A stretch of 64,000 bases of DNA from Psychrobacter sp. APC 3426 (GCF_030408035.1 NZ_JASDCF010000005.1:62001-126000); one strand, 5' to 3'. Positions 1 to 13,435 are shown, numbered from the stretch's first letter. The notes: a model not told the origin generated them from the letters alone. A program made the numbers and translations.

Positions 1-252
1 ACCAGTTAAGCTGCCTTGGAAGCCACCTGCTACCCCTACTGGCCAAGAAATAGTAGAGTCGGTAATGATTTCACCATGATCTGGCTCATCTAGTCCACAT
101 ATAATACGCAATAAAGTTGACTTACCCGCACCATTACGACCGAGCAACCCAACACTTTGTTTATCACCAATGGTCAGATTGAGATCTTTAAATAGATAGT
201 GCCGACCTTTCTTGGTCATAAATGACTTAGAAACATTTCTAATTTCAATCAC
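1..252 (-). CDS. Polysaccharide-export ABC transporter ATP-binding protein (KpsT/Wzt type), 3' part cut by window edge
   Basis: Reading the minus strand from a GTG at 252 gives an open frame that runs off the window edge, so only the first 84 residues are present. The Walker A motif GRNGAGKST lies at residues 38-46, and the start of the protein (VIEIRNVSKSF) matches the KpsT/Wzt/RfbE group of ATPases that power export of capsule or O-antigen chains across the inner membrane. The GTG start is supported by an AAGG ribosome-binding sequence about 7 bases upstream. The gene follows the KpsM-like permease with a 34-base gap, so the two form one export unit. Which polysaccharide is exported cannot be told from this fragment. 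Confidence 0.85.
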   Translation of the reverse strand, partial: MIEIRNVSKSFMTKKGRHYLFKDLNLTIGDKQSVGLLGRNGAGKSTLLRIICGLDEPDHGEIITDSTISWPVGVAGGFQGSLTG

Positions 253-286
253 TTACTTACCTTTTATGTATCTTCTATAGTTGCTT

Positions 287-1099
287 TTAACGAGAACGTA
301 TCATGTCACGTTCAGCATATTTATATAGTAATAATCCAAAAAAATTTACTGCAAACGTCCATTTTAGAAAATAACTTATATCAATATGATAAGCAGGGTA
401 ATTGGGTGCGAATGCATGACGCATTAGTTCAATATTATGAATAAACGGATTATAAAGTAAGTAGCTAAAATAAGGCTCAGGAATAACATGAATGGGATAA
501 ACAATGCCTGATAGAAAATATAATATGGTGAAAAATATCGTGATAACCTTACTAATCTCACCACCGTAGAACCCCACGACCATCATAATTAAAGCAACAC
601 CAAAGCTGAATATAAAAAGCGTAATCCAGCAGAACAATACAATATGTAAATTTTCTAAATTAGCGTAGATATCAAAAAAAGCCAAACCAAATAGTAGTAA
701 TATTGAGGTAAAAAAATAGATAACCAGCTCTAAAAATGAGCGTGCAATAATTACATCTACATGTCTAATTGAGCGATACATTAGCAGGCCTTTATTCGCA
801 TCAACTGCCCCTAATGCTCTAACAGCAATTCTTTGGAACATACGAAAAGGAACCATTCCAACTACCAAAAACAAAGAGAAGTCCATACCTGGAACTAAAC
901 GCTCACGAATCGTACCAAAAATAACTAGAAAAATCAGCACTTGAAAAAGAACCTCAAGCGGCGCCCAAAGATAGCCCAAACGATAACCACCGAAGCGCGT
1001 TTGTAGCTCACGCATCAGCAAAGCATGAAAAGCTGCACCCATGACTTTAAGGCCACTACGGTGCTTGATAGGACGATAAGGAGGCAATTGTACAGACAT
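287..1099 (-). CDS. Polysaccharide-export ABC transporter permease (KpsM/ABC-2 type)
   Basis: A 270-residue integral membrane protein of the usual length for KpsM/Wzm permeases. After a short cytoplasmic N-terminus it contains the typical ABC-2 entry region (LMRELQTRFGGYRLGYLWAP, about residues 28-47), followed by about six hydrophobic segments. It forms the inner-membrane channel that exports capsular or related polysaccharide, paired with the ATPase encoded immediately downstream at 1-252. The ATG at 1099 has only a weak Shine-Dalgarno sequence. Family assignment is firm; the exported polymer is unknown. Confidence 0.87.
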   Translation of the reverse strand: MSVQLPPYRPIKHRSGLKVMGAAFHALLMRELQTRFGGYRLGYLWAPLEVLFQVLIFLVIFGTIRERLVPGMDFSLFLVVGMVPFRMFQRIAVRALGAVDANKGLLMYRSIRHVDVIIARSFLELVIYFFTSILLLFGLAFFDIYANLENLHIVLFCWITLFIFSFGVALIMMVVGFYGGEISKVITIFFTILYFLSGIVYPIHVIPEPYFSYLLYNPFIHNIELMRHAFAPNYPAYHIDISYFLKWTFAVNFFGLLLYKYAERDMIRSR

Positions 1100-1288
1100 G
1101 GCGTTACAGGACTTTACCGAAAACAGCCCCTATGATAAGTAAGCGGGACATAAGTTACAAGAATTAATCTGTGAGTAAACTGATAAGACTATGATTTAGC
1201 AATAAATCAGTAAGTAATTCACAGCCATTTTCATATAAAGCTTAACCACTATTACTACAAACGAGATCTTTTAATCATTTCTTATAAG

Positions 1289-1323
1289 CAAAAAAAAACC
1301 AATCACATAATGATTGGCTTTTT
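1289..1323 (-). terminator. Rho-independent terminator of the tRNA-Met gene
   Basis: On the minus strand the stem CCAATCA/TGATTGG (1299-1305 with 1311-1317) encloses a 5-base loop and is followed by a run of nine T (1290-1298 as A on the plus strand). It lies 25 bases beyond the 3' end of the tRNA gene. Confidence 0.8.
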
Positions 1324-1347
1324 AAATACTGCAGGTTTTACTATAAA

Positions 1348-1424
1348 TGGTGGCGATGAAGAGACTTGAACTCTTGACCTCACGATTATGAGTCATGCGC
1401 TCTAACCAGCTGAGCTACATCGCC
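1348..1424 (-). tRNA. tRNA-Met (anticodon CAT)
   Basis: The minus strand reads GGCGATG at the 5' end and CATCGCC-ACCA at the 3' end, giving a perfect 7-bp acceptor stem with encoded CCA. The D-arm (AGCTCAGCTGGTTAGAGC), an anticodon loop with CAT, and a T-arm with GTTCAAGTC are all present. CAT could denote elongator Met, initiator Met or lysidine-modified Ile. The paired first acceptor base excludes the usual initiator, and overall resemblance is to elongator Met; tRNA-Ile2 is the remaining alternative. Confidence 0.9.
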
Positions 1425-1438
1425 ATTTAAGGCTCGGT

Positions 1439-1467
1439 ATAATACCGATAGAGATGACTATCGTCAA
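1439..1467 (-). promoter_or_regulatory. Sigma-70 promoter of the tRNA-Met gene
   Basis: On the minus strand a -35 box TTGACG (1467-1462) and a -10 box TATTAT (1444-1439) are separated by exactly 17 bases. The -10 box ends 15 bases before the tRNA 5' end. Confidence 0.75.
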
Positions 1468-1560
1468 CCCCTAATTATCGTTTTTTGCAAAAAAAATGAA
1501 TTTTATTCAAATTAATCACAACTATTGATGCTACTTACGATAAAAACGAACAATAAAAAT

Positions 1561-1913
<353 letters not shown>

Positions 1914-2011
1914 GCGCGCTAGTATAACAAACTTATAGCCGTCTGAGCATTTCTTTTGCGCTTATTTGAATATAAAATTTTGTGATTGACATACTCATCA
2001 TAAAAACATGC

Positions 2012-2350
<339 letters not shown>

Positions 2351-2363
2351 CTAGAGCATACAT

Positions 2364-2912
<549 letters not shown>

Positions 2913-3178
2913 CTATATGCTAGCAAATTTTGTCCAAACTTAATACTTATCTGCTACATTTGTCCTAACAGTTGACTTACATTTTTGTTAGACGCTTTGC
3001 TACAATAGTCGGTTCGACTCATCCTTTTTAGCGGGCTTAGTAAAACAAGCCAGCATGGCAAAAAATAATTCGTATTAGGGTCTGTTGAATATTCATAGGA
3101 TGAGGAACTGTTAGACAAGGGACATATATATTTGAGGGATATCACCACAATATATATTGAATTCCTTCTGGAGAAATT

Positions 3179-3655
3179 ATGTCAAAAAAATCAAAAAGAC
3201 CTGACAATCAAATTGCCAGTAATAAAAAGGCTCGTCACGAGTACTTTATCGAAGAGACATTCGAGGCAGGTCTATCGCTACAAGGGTGGGAAGTGAAAGC
3301 CATTCGTGCAGGTAAAATGACCATTACCGAAGCTTATATTATCTTTCGTAATGGCGAAGCTTTTCTGTTTGGCGCGCATATTCAGCCATTGCTTTCAAGC
3401 TCAACACATGTAAGCCCTGATAGCATCCGTACTCGTAAGCTGCTGCTGAATCGTCGTGAAATTGAAAAACTTATGGGCGCGGTCAATCAAAAAGGCTATG
3501 CTTGCGTGCCATTATCTTGCTACTGGAAAAACTCACTGGTGAAATGCCAGATTGCGCTTGCCGTTGGTAAAAAGCAGCACGATAAACGTAAGACCCTAAA
3601 AGACCGCGATTGGGAACGTGATAAGCAGCGCGGCTTTAAGCAGCATTTGGATTAA
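3179..3655 (+). CDS. smpB: SsrA-binding protein SmpB
   Basis: Binds tmRNA and delivers it to stalled ribosomes in trans-translation. The 158-residue protein shows the family start ([20 protein letters not shown]), the core [12 protein letters not shown], and the basic C-terminal tail ending [16 protein letters not shown] that enters the mRNA channel. The ATG at 3179 is preceded by GGAG at a suitable distance. Length is normal. The gene is monocistronic, with a strong terminator starting 36 bases after its stop codon. Confidence 0.97.
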   Translation: MSKKSKRPDNQIASNKKARHEYFIEETFEAGLSLQGWEVKAIRAGKMTITEAYIIFRNGEAFLFGAHIQPLLSSSTHVSPDSIRTRKLLLNRREIEKLMGAVNQKGYACVPLSCYWKNSLVKCQIALAVGKKQHDKRKTLKDRDWERDKQRGFKQHLD

Positions 3656-3690
3656 TATTTGATGCAAAACTGCTGATATTAATCTAACCG

Positions 3691-3725
3691 AAGGACGATT
3701 CAACTCAAGCTGAATCGTCCTTTTT
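3691..3725 (+). terminator. Rho-independent terminator of smpB
   Basis: A perfect 12-bp stem AAGGACGATTCA/TGAATCGTCCTT (3691-3702 with 3711-3722) with an 8-base loop, followed by TTT. Confidence 0.88.
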
Positions 3726-3729
3726 GTGT

Positions 3730-3765
3730 TCTATGCTTCTTAAAACATCTATGCTTCTTAAAAGA
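3730..3765. repeat. Two-copy 18-bp tandem repeat
   Basis: TCTATGCTTCTTAAAACA at 3730-3747 is repeated at 3748-3765 with one changed base. It lies between the smpB terminator and the end of the RarD-like gene, and has no evident function. Confidence 0.7.
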
Positions 3766-3788
3766 ATGTCAGCTTCACTCAAAGTTAT

Positions 3789-4811
3789 TTATACAGATTT
3801 GACGATTAACGAAGCCTTAGTTTCTTTATTTGCCTGACGCAACTGTCTAACGCCATGGATAATCAAAAACACAATGCCTAACCAAATTAAACCATAGCTA
3901 TAAATCATCGCTGATTCAAATGGATTGCCTAATACGGTGACGGCTAAAATAAATAATAGCGCTGGCTCTGTATAACTCATCATGCCATAGACGTTTACTG
4001 GTAACATCTGGCTGGCATCGACGTTGGTTTTCATCGCGAGCACACTAAGTATGCCCAACCCTGTCAGCATCATGATAAAGAAGCCAGAACTGCTAACCAA
4101 CTCTAAACTACTCGGCGCGAATAACAATAAATAGGCTACCGCAAAAGGCGCAAAGATGGTCAAATCAACCAACAAGCCTGTAATCGCGCCAATACCTTGC
4201 ATGCGACGTAAAATGTAATAGACGGGATAAGTACCGCACACCCATAGCGTCGCCCAAGAAACGCTTTGAGTTCGTACAATCTCACTGCCCACGCCTACCG
4301 CAGCAAAGGCAACTGCCAACCACTGTAAACGGCTTAATTTTTCGCCAAACAGGACGCAGCCAAACACCACCATCATGAGTGGAAATAAAAAATAACCCAT
4401 CGCGGTTTGCACACCTTGCCCATTAACCGGCGCCCACATAAATAGCCAAAACTGACTGAGAAATATCGACGTTGGCAATAATAACCACGCCCACTGCTTC
4501 ATACCTCGTAGCGCTTTTAACTTATCTATATGTAAGCCTAAGCCTCCACTAATCACTAAATACCCTACCAAGGCTGCCCACATCGCCAACATCCGCCAGA
4601 TAAAGACTTGCGTGCCTGATAACGGTGCCAAAAAACTGCTATACGCATAAAGCACGCCAAATAAAATGTTTGATAATACGGCCAGTGCCACACCCATTAT
4701 TAAGGTACGTTGCTGAATGCTGCCCGCTGTCCACATCGTAGGCAATGGCAAGCGCGAAACAGTGGTTATGAGTGTGTTCGCGAATACGTTAGATAGCATT
4801 GAGATAGACAT
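3789..4811 (-). CDS. EamA-family permease, RarD-like
   Basis: A 340-residue integral membrane protein with about ten hydrophobic segments, matching the drug/metabolite transporter superfamily and its RarD branch. RarD-type members are thought to export small metabolites or amino acids; the substrate here is unknown. I use the ATG at 4811; a GTG at 4820 is also in frame. The first membrane segment begins near residue 35. It is transcribed divergently from an Lrp/AsnC regulator whose start is 215 bases away. That pairing is common for amino-acid exporters, so the regulator may control this gene (inference). Confidence 0.82.
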   Translation of the reverse strand: MSISMLSNVFANTLITTVSRLPLPTMWTAGSIQQRTLIMGVALAVLSNILFGVLYAYSSFLAPLSGTQVFIWRMLAMWAALVGYLVISGGLGLHIDKLKALRGMKQWAWLLLPTSIFLSQFWLFMWAPVNGQGVQTAMGYFLFPLMMVVFGCVLFGEKLSRLQWLAVAFAAVGVGSEIVRTQSVSWATLWVCGTYPVYYILRRMQGIGAITGLLVDLTIFAPFAVAYLLLFAPSSLELVSSSGFFIMMLTGLGILSVLAMKTNVDASQMLPVNVYGMMSYTEPALLFILAVTVLGNPFESAMIYSYGLIWLGIVFLIIHGVRQLRQANKETKASLIVKSV

Positions 4812-5026
4812 AGTAAGCACCGTAAATTTGAATAGACGTTCGAGCGTTCAGCTATTATTTTCATTGATGAGCTCTGTTTGTTGCCGACTATTTTACTAAG
4901 GTGCTATGGGATATTATCTCTATATAAATAGAATTTTGAATTTATTTATCGAATAAATGCTCTAAAACTGTATTATTTATCAATTTTCAATTTATAGTGA
5001 TAATACTTTTAACGAGAGCCAAGCCG

Positions 5027-5494
5027 ATGAGTGAAATATTAGATGATACTGATAAAGCCATTTTGAATCTGCTACAGAACGATGCGACATTGCCATTGAA
5101 GGCCGTCGCAGAGCGGGTACATGTCTCTATTGCTACTGCCCAGCGCCGCATCCAAGCCTTAATGGATAACGGCGTGATTACCAAACAAGTCGCTATCGTT
5201 AACCCGAACAAGGTAGGTTATGGGCTGACGGCGGTAGTAATGATAGAGATGTCGCGCTCAAACACCTCGATGCAGCATCGATTTGAGCGCTTGATGCACG
5301 ATCAGCCGCGAGTGATGAGCTGCTTTGAAGTGTCGGGGGATGCGGATTTTATGCTTATGGTCAACGCCAAAAATATGAATGACTATCATGAATTCACGCG
5401 TAATTTGCTGACTTACGAGAATAATGTGCGCAGCTTTAAAAGCCAGTTTGTGATGAACTTTACCAAAAGTGGCACCAAGATTTTGCTCGATTGA
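5027..5494 (+). CDS. Lrp/AsnC-family transcriptional regulator
   Basis: A 155-residue DNA-binding protein. Residues 1-60 form the helix-turn-helix (LDDTDKAILNLLQNDATLPL, then SIATAQRRIQAL), and residues 65-150 the ligand-sensing RAM/AsnC domain. I start at the ATG at 5027 (MSEILDDTDKA) because the family normally begins just before this helix and GAGAG lies upstream. It stands divergent to the RarD-like permease and probably regulates it in response to an amino acid. No specific effector can be read from the sequence. Confidence 0.9.
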   Translation: MSEILDDTDKAILNLLQNDATLPLKAVAERVHVSIATAQRRIQALMDNGVITKQVAIVNPNKVGYGLTAVVMIEMSRSNTSMQHRFERLMHDQPRVMSCFEVSGDADFMLMVNAKNMNDYHEFTRNLLTYENNVRSFKSQFVMNFTKSGTKILLD

Positions 5495-5647
5495 TGGTAA
5501 TAATTAAGGCTAATGAGCGTTTTAATTAACAGTAGATAAGTAGTGATTAAACAAGGTACGATAGTCGTTAAAGCTTGAAAGAATTTGAGTGTATAAGTAT
5601 CAGTTAAAAAATTCCAATCATAGTCAATGTAAACAAGGAAGCTTCAC

Positions 5648-6439
5648 ATGACTAAGCACATCCGTCCTATCAATAAAGAAAAAAGCGATGATATAGCATT
5701 AAAGCCAGTCAGTCTAAAGTCATTCAACGTAAGAAGCACACTAAATATCAAAATAGCGCTAACAGGTGCAGCGCTTGCGGCAGTGCTCGCCAGCTCAGGT
5801 TGCGCCACCAGCTCATTATTAGATGACGACCGTTATGTCAGCACCAAAACGACGAAAAGCATCTTATCTGAAGACCAAATATTGGCATTTGGCCGTCCTG
5901 CGCAGGCATTACCAAAGACACCAAATGCGACCATGGTCATCGTTGGTGAAAAGAACAGCTATGTGCTGACCCAAGGCGGGACAGAAATGGTCAGTTTATT
6001 AAGTAACCTGACAGCAAAGAATATCCAAGTCGATAACGATATGAGTTTTTCTGTGCCTAATAATGATGGGTATTTTCAGGGCGAAATGAAACTTTCTTAC
6101 GCCAAATTAAAAGATGAGTTCCAGCGCTCAGACTATCAATTCTTTTTACAAAATAATGGACGCGAATGCACGTCAGCCAGCGATCTGCGTATCAATGCTC
6201 AGCGTTTTTGTTTTAGCGTTCTTGTCAAAGGTGCTATCTATCCGCAAGTCAGTAATCTAAATCTGATTCAAGCCAATTACCGCGCGTTGAGCAAACCTTA
6301 TATGGTCAGCTTTTACACACAGAGCGAACAAAGTCAGGTGTCGCGTAGTGGTGGTGCCAATACCGCGCAAAAGCTGGTCTTACTGCCCTTTGCTCTAGCA
6401 TTTGATGTCGTCACCTTCCCATTTCAGTTACTACAATAA
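5648..6439 (+). CDS. Putative lipoprotein of unknown function
   Basis: A 263-residue protein with an unusually long N-terminal region (about 30 polar residues) before a hydrophobic stretch, ending in the lipobox LASSGC with Cys52 as the predicted lipidated residue. AAGGAAG lies 7 bases before the ATG at 5648, supporting this start despite the long leader. The mature part has two further cysteines (about residues 174 and 188) and a C-terminal hydrophobic patch (LVLLPFALAFDVVTFPFQLL). I do not recognise a family. It is monocistronic, followed by a possible terminator/attenuator hairpin at 6603-6643. Confidence 0.75.
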   Translation: MTKHIRPINKEKSDDIALKPVSLKSFNVRSTLNIKIALTGAALAAVLASSGCATSSLLDDDRYVSTKTTKSILSEDQILAFGRPAQALPKTPNATMVIVGEKNSYVLTQGGTEMVSLLSNLTAKNIQVDNDMSFSVPNNDGYFQGEMKLSYAKLKDEFQRSDYQFFLQNNGRECTSASDLRINAQRFCFSVLVKGAIYPQVSNLNLIQANYRALSKPYMVSFYTQSEQSQVSRSGGANTAQKLVLLPFALAFDVVTFPFQLLQ

Positions 6440-6602
6440 TGATTCTTGAGGTTAATGGTTGGCTAGAATAAAGCGTATATTTGACTGTCCAATGTACGCT
6501 TTGATACTAGATTATCTTACGCTATCAATAACTTATCGAACATTTATCCAAGCTGCTTTATCACATCATGAGTGCGATTCATGTTAAAATGAGCGCTTTT
6601 AA

Positions 6603-6643
6603 ATAAGCCGTTATTAATCAAGAATAATAACGGCTCATTTTTA
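6603..6643 (+). terminator. Hairpin terminator or attenuator upstream of the ygiQ-like gene
   Basis: AGCCGTTATTA/TAATAACGGCT (6606-6616 with 6625-6635) forms an 11-bp stem with an 8-base loop followed by CATTTTT. It lies 31 bases before the next gene, so it could end upstream transcripts or attenuate the radical SAM gene. Confidence 0.6.
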
Positions 6644-6673
6644 GTACCATTTTTCTAATTAACAGGTCCGCTC

Positions 6674-9115
6674 ATGTCTGCCGATACCATCGCCCGCACC
6701 GCCTTTAAACAAGGCGTCAAACCTTTATACGATTACGATAAACACTGGGCAAGCTGCTATGAGCCTGCGCCTTATCTACCCATGAGCCGTGCTGAAATGG
6801 ACGCACTTGGTTGGGATGCTTGCGATGTTATTATCATCTCAGGCGATGCCTATGTTGATCATCCAAGCTTCGGCATGGCGATTATCGGTCGTCTATTGGA
6901 GGCACAAGGCTTTCGGGTTGGTATCATTGCTCAGCCAGATTGGAAGAGCAAAGACGCCTTTATGGAGCTTGGCAAACCGGTTTATGCTTACGGCGTGACT
7001 GCGGGCAACATGGACAGCATGATTAACCGCTACACTGCTGATCGTAAGATTCGTAGCGATGACGCCTACTCTCCGGGTAACGTTGCCAATAAACGTCCTG
7101 ACCGTGCTGCTATCGTTTATAGTCAGCGCTGCCGTGAAGCCTATCCTGATGTGCCGATTATATTAGGCGGTATTGAAGGCAGCTTGCGCCGTATCGCTCA
7201 CTATGACTATTGGTCGGATAAAGTTCGCCGCAGTATTTTGCTCGATGCCCGTGCCGATGTTTTATTGTATGGTAATGCCGAACGTGCCATCGTCGATGTG
7301 GTTCACGGTCTGTCGAAAGGCTACACCTTTGAGCAGATGAGTAAATTACGTGGTACGGCTTATCTATTGACACCGACACGTCGCCATTGGCAAGCGGACA
7401 TGACCGAAGTCGCCAGTAATGATGTCGATACCGTTGGTCGTGTCGATCCGATTATCAATCCGTACGTGATGACCGAAGACGTTGACAGCTGCAAAATTGA
7501 GCAAGAAAAGCCGGCCGACTCACCCGTTGGGCAGGCCATGACAGGCATATCAGCGCAATATCAGGGTTTCGTCGCAGAGCCAGTCACCAATAAAGTCATT
7601 AACGCCGACCAAGTTGATGAAGACACGCAAGTCGTTCAAATGCGCGGTATGGAGGTTCAAGAATACAAGCCTAAAACAGCGCGTAAATACAAGATAAAAA
7701 TGCCTGCTCGTGAGAAGACGGTGATTCGTCTGCCTGATTATGAGCATGTAAAATCTGACCCAGTACTTTATGCTCATGCTAGCCGTATCTTGCATTTAGA
7801 GACCAATCCAGGGAACGCTCGGGCGTTGGTGCAGCGTCATAGCAGCGGTGCAGGTAATTCACACACCTCGATTGACGTTTGGCTCAATCCACCACCGATT
7901 CCACTCTCAACCGAAGAGATGGATTACGTCTTTGACTTACCGTATGCACGCTTGCCACATCCAAGCTATGGCGATGCACGTATTCCTGCTTATGACATGA
8001 TTAAGTTTTCGGTCAATATCATGCGCGGCTGTTTTGGTGGTTGTACCTTCTGCTCGATTACTGAGCACGAAGGCCGCATTATCCAAAACCGCTCAGAAGA
8101 ATCTATCCTACGTGAAGTCGAAGCGATTCGTGATACTGCCCCAGCTTTCACTGGCGTCATCTCCGACTTAGGTGGGCCAACGGCAAACATGTATCGTCTT
8201 AGTTGTGTAGACGAAAATATTGAGAAAAACTGCCGCAAGCCGTCATGCGTCTACCCTGATGTCTGTGAAAACCTGATTACTGACCACAGTAATTTGACTC
8301 AGTTATACCGTAAAGCACGCGATATCAAAGGCGTGAAGAAAATCCTTATCGCTTCTGGTCTGCGTTATGACTTGGCGGTAAAAGATCCTGAATATGTCAA
8401 AGAATTGGTCAGCCATCATGTCGGTGGTTATCTAAAGATTGCTCCTGAGCACTCTGAAGAAAACGTATTGTCAAAAATGATGAAGCCTGGCATGGGCAGT
8501 TACGATAAATTCAAAGCCATGTTTGAGCAGTACAGCCAAGAGGCAGGCAAAGAGCAATATCTGATTCCTTACTTTATCGCTGCGCATCCGGGCACCAAGG
8601 ATGAAGATATGATGAACTTAGCCCTCTGGCTAAAAAGTCATGGCTATCGTGCTGACCAAGTTCAGGCATTCTACCCTAGCCCGATGGCGACAGCAACCAC
8701 CATGTATCACACCCACAAAGACCCGCTGCATAAGATTAGCCGTAGTGAGGGTGACATGGACATCGTTAAGTCTGGCAAGCAGCGTAAATTACATAAAGCA
8801 TTTCTGCGTTATCATGATCCAAAAAACTGGGTGCTGTTGCGTAAAGCGCTGCAAGATATGGGACGCAGTGATTTGATTGGTAAAAACCGTGGCTGCTTGA
8901 TTCCACCATTTAACGCGCATCTAGAAGGTCGCGATGCTGCGCAAGACAGTTATCAATCAGCACGCAAAAAGAATAGCCGCCTTGGTAATGACTCAGTCAA
9001 GCGTAGCAATGGCTCAGCCAATAACAATGTGGCCAGCAAAAATACTAAAAAGAGAGTGAGTAAAGGTAACTTCCAAACTCAGCATACTGGTCTACCACCA
9101 CGCAAAACCAAATAG
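6674..9115 (+). CDS. ygiQ: YgiQ-family radical SAM protein
   Basis: An 813-residue protein of the YgiQ/UPF0313 family. Residues about 1-130 form the YgiQ-specific N-terminal domain ([20 protein letters not shown]). The radical SAM core carries C453-x3-C457-x2-C460 in [13 protein letters not shown], which binds the [4Fe-4S] cluster and S-adenosylmethionine. The C-terminal 60 residues are basic, Asn/Ser/Lys-rich and probably disordered. Its reaction is not established. The length is somewhat above E. coli YgiQ, with an insertion around residues 260-330. It stands alone between a hairpin upstream and a terminator downstream. Confidence 0.93.
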   Translation: MSADTIARTAFKQGVKPLYDYDKHWASCYEPAPYLPMSRAEMDALGWDACDVIIISGDAYVDHPSFGMAIIGRLLEAQGFRVGIIAQPDWKSKDAFMELGKPVYAYGVTAGNMDSMINRYTADRKIRSDDAYSPGNVANKRPDRAAIVYSQRCREAYPDVPIILGGIEGSLRRIAHYDYWSDKVRRSILLDARADVLLYGNAERAIVDVVHGLSKGYTFEQMSKLRGTAYLLTPTRRHWQADMTEVASNDVDTVGRVDPIINPYVMTEDVDSCKIEQEKPADSPVGQAMTGISAQYQGFVAEPVTNKVINADQVDEDTQVVQMRGMEVQEYKPKTARKYKIKMPAREKTVIRLPDYEHVKSDPVLYAHASRILHLETNPGNARALVQRHSSGAGNSHTSIDVWLNPPPIPLSTEEMDYVFDLPYARLPHPSYGDARIPAYDMIKFSVNIMRGCFGGCTFCSITEHEGRIIQNRSEESILREVEAIRDTAPAFTGVISDLGGPTANMYRLSCVDENIEKNCRKPSCVYPDVCENLITDHSNLTQLYRKARDIKGVKKILIASGLRYDLAVKDPEYVKELVSHHVGGYLKIAPEHSEENVLSKMMKPGMGSYDKFKAMFEQYSQEAGKEQYLIPYFIAAHPGTKDEDMMNLALWLKSHGYRADQVQAFYPSPMATATTMYHTHKDPLHKISRSEGDMDIVKSGKQRKLHKAFLRYHDPKNWVLLRKALQDMGRSDLIGKNRGCLIPPFNAHLEGRDAAQDSYQSARKKNSRLGNDSVKRSNGSANNNVASKNTKKRVSKGNFQTQHTGLPPRKTK

Positions 9116-9185
9116 TATTAATAAATTGTATTAAATAACACAAAATATAGGCTGACTCTTATCAGCCTATATAAGTCAGACAATA

Positions 9186-9226
9186 AAAGCGTATATCAGC
9201 TCCCAAGTTGATATGCGTTTTTTATT
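9186..9226 (+). terminator. Rho-independent terminator after the ygiQ-like gene
   Basis: GCGTATATCA/TTGATATGCG (9189-9198 with 9208-9217) is followed by TTTTTTATTTT. A second hairpin, ATAGGCTGA/TCAGCCTAT (9147-9170), precedes it. The rest of the 9116-9474 gap is A+T-rich and holds no gene I can support. Confidence 0.8.
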
Positions 9227-9474
9227 TTGTCTTCTTACATACATCGACTTCCTAACACCCTTTTTCACCACACCCTTTTTCACCCTATCTTAAATAAGCT
9301 ACCTTACACATTCTTTTAAGCTAAGCGTTACATTAGTCGGTGTTTAAGTAACTTAACGAACATGTAACAAACAATTTCTAACATTATCCAAGCCATGTAT
9401 TCGCTAATATATACGCTATGTGCTTGCTGCATAGTAAAAAATACATTAGAAAATATATTATTTTGGAGAAAACC

Positions 9475-9888
9475 ATGAACACCTTAACTAAAGTTGCTGT
9501 TGCCTTACCTGCCCTTGCATTACTAAGCGCTTGTGCGACTACTGCGCCTACGGCGCCAAACAACACGCCTGCCTCTGAAAGTGTCACTGATGCCGCCTAC
9601 GACCGTATGGCACCAGCACCTTATACCTGTACTGATGACAGCAAAATCATGGCAAAACAGTCAATCAATAAAAACCAAGTGATGCTCAATGCGACACTAC
9701 CTAAATTAAAATGGGCTGACCAGCCAATCATCCTTAATGGCGGCGTCAAAGGTGATACGGCAAGTTACGTCAACGATTCAAACCCAGAAGTGGTTTACGC
9801 ATGGCATATGAAAGGTGACAAAGGTATCTTTGCGACGAAATGGGCAAACGGTAAAGAATACCAAGTAAATTGCCAGATCGGTAGATAA
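9475..9888 (+). CDS. Small lipoprotein, possibly MliC-like
   Basis: A 137-residue lipoprotein: the signal peptide ends in LLSAC with Cys20 as the lipid-attachment site. I start at the ATG at 9475, which has TTGGAG upstream; an earlier in-frame ATG at 9418 would put a basic leader before the signal. The mature part contains YTCTDDSKI near residue 46, and ends with a Trp-containing strand and YQVNC. A cysteine near each end and short beta strands recall the MliC family of lysozyme inhibitors, but key MliC residues cannot be confirmed by eye. Treat the function as unproven. Confidence 0.75.
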   Translation: MNTLTKVAVALPALALLSACATTAPTAPNNTPASESVTDAAYDRMAPAPYTCTDDSKIMAKQSINKNQVMLNATLPKLKWADQPIILNGGVKGDTASYVNDSNPEVVYAWHMKGDKGIFATKWANGKEYQVNCQIGR

Positions 9889-9961
9889 TGATTGAGGTTG
9901 TTGCGTCATTAACCTTACGCATTCAAACGACATAAAAGCAAAATAAGAAATAGCGAACCGA

Positions 9962-9991
9962 GAGCAGTCATCGAAAGATGGCTGTTTTTTT
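9962..9991 (+). terminator. Rho-independent terminator
   Basis: CAGTCATC-GAAA-GATGGCTG (9964-9983) followed by eight T. It ends the lipoprotein transcript. Confidence 0.82.
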
Positions 9992-10135
9992 ATGGGTATT
10001 TTTAATACATATTAGGGCGCGCCCTTATTTCTATAACAATCACACGTTTGCTGCATTATGCTAGAGAAGCATAACAAAAGCTGTCAAAATAGCGCTTATA
10101 TAAAATTTATGACCAATAATAAAGAGGACACGTCG

Positions 10136-10684
10136 ATGGTTAAGCTCTTAATGAGTATATTGATAATCACTGCTGCCAGTATGTGGGCGTTAACTGGCTG
10201 CGACAGCAATACTGAAACTGCCGAGCAAAGCTCTGAATCAGCCTCTAAGCAAGATATCACGACAATAGAAACCTCTACACCAGCGGCACATAACGTCGAC
10301 TGGTCGTTGGTCGCGAGTGGCGAAAAGCCTGCTGACCGCGCCAATTATCAGTATCCATTTGCACTCGATAGCCAAAATGTGCGTGATTATGCAGAGTATT
10401 TCGAGGTGGATAGTGCCACGGCTCAGCATAACCTGACGGTGAGTATGGCCAGTAACGAAGCGCTGTCAAAAGCATTAGATCAATTGAGTGAGACCTATGT
10501 GTCGCATGAGTTGACTGATGATAAAGATATGACACTTATCATTCATACTACGCCCGATGTCACTGCCAGTCGCTATGACTACGTGCTGTCTGATGACTTT
10601 GCTAAAGGGTTGGTGTTACCTATCGTGATTCAGCCAGATGGTAAGAAGAGTGAGGTAAAGGCGCATGGAAAGGTGGCGGAGTAG
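10136..10684 (+). CDS. Putative lipoprotein of unknown function
   Basis: A 182-residue protein starting at the ATG at 10136, preceded by AAGAGGA; an earlier in-frame ATG at 10058 lacks such a site. The signal peptide ends in the lipobox ALTGC with Cys22 as the acylated residue. A Ser/Glu/Thr-rich linker (residues 25-50) precedes a globular domain of about 125 residues with alternating charged and hydrophobic stretches and no other cysteines. I recognise no family. It stands alone, with no clear terminator in the following 380 bases. Confidence 0.72.
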   Translation: MVKLLMSILIITAASMWALTGCDSNTETAEQSSESASKQDITTIETSTPAAHNVDWSLVASGEKPADRANYQYPFALDSQNVRDYAEYFEVDSATAQHNLTVSMASNEALSKALDQLSETYVSHELTDDKDMTLIIHTTPDVTASRYDYVLSDDFAKGLVLPIVIQPDGKKSEVKAHGKVAE

Positions 10685-11066
10685 AATGCTAGATGCTTCT
10701 TGAAGAGTAGTTGTAGGATGCGCCCCGCGTACTGATACGTAAGCATGAAAGACAAATTAAAACACTTATCTATGCAATTGATTCCACGTTCAGGTATTTT
10801 TTATAATAATTCAAATCTCAAAATTTAATTCTTAAATGATAAGCTAGGCGCACCTTACTCAAATAAGTGCAAGATTTTAATATTGCGCGAGTGTATAAAA
10901 CAATGTCGATACGAGGCTCAAAAGCAGCCGGAGAACTGTGCGCGAGGGACGAGCGCTGAGTAAATCATTAAAGAAAGACTACCCATGACCCGCATATTTC
11001 TCCCCCATAAAAGGATTCCATACTGAGGCCATGTTTTTTTGCTTTTGTCTTCCGATTTTTTAACTA
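10685..11066. other. Intergenic gap without a supported gene
   Basis: No convincing reading frame, tRNA or terminator was seen in this 382-base gap between a lipoprotein gene and the end of ligA. A 13-codon frame (MTRIFLPHKRIPY) at about 10985 has no usable support. Confidence 0.5.
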
Positions 11067-13328
<2,262 letters not shown>

Positions 13329-13435
13329 ACTACTTTTAATGGTTGCACTACGGTTGATATTAATCAGCTATTATTCAAAACTCTAACCTAACCTTTATAG
13401 AACTTACCCTTCATAGCGCTTAGCTTTTATAGCTT

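Noticed and set aside
2972..3006. Promoter-like TTGACT and TACAAT upstream of smpB
   Set aside because: The spacer is 23 bases, too long for a standard sigma-70 promoter.
2954..3148. 64-codon minus-strand frame between coaD and smpB
   Set aside because: No ribosome-binding site, Ser/Tyr/Leu-rich composition typical of chance translation; the gap is better read as the divergent promoter region.
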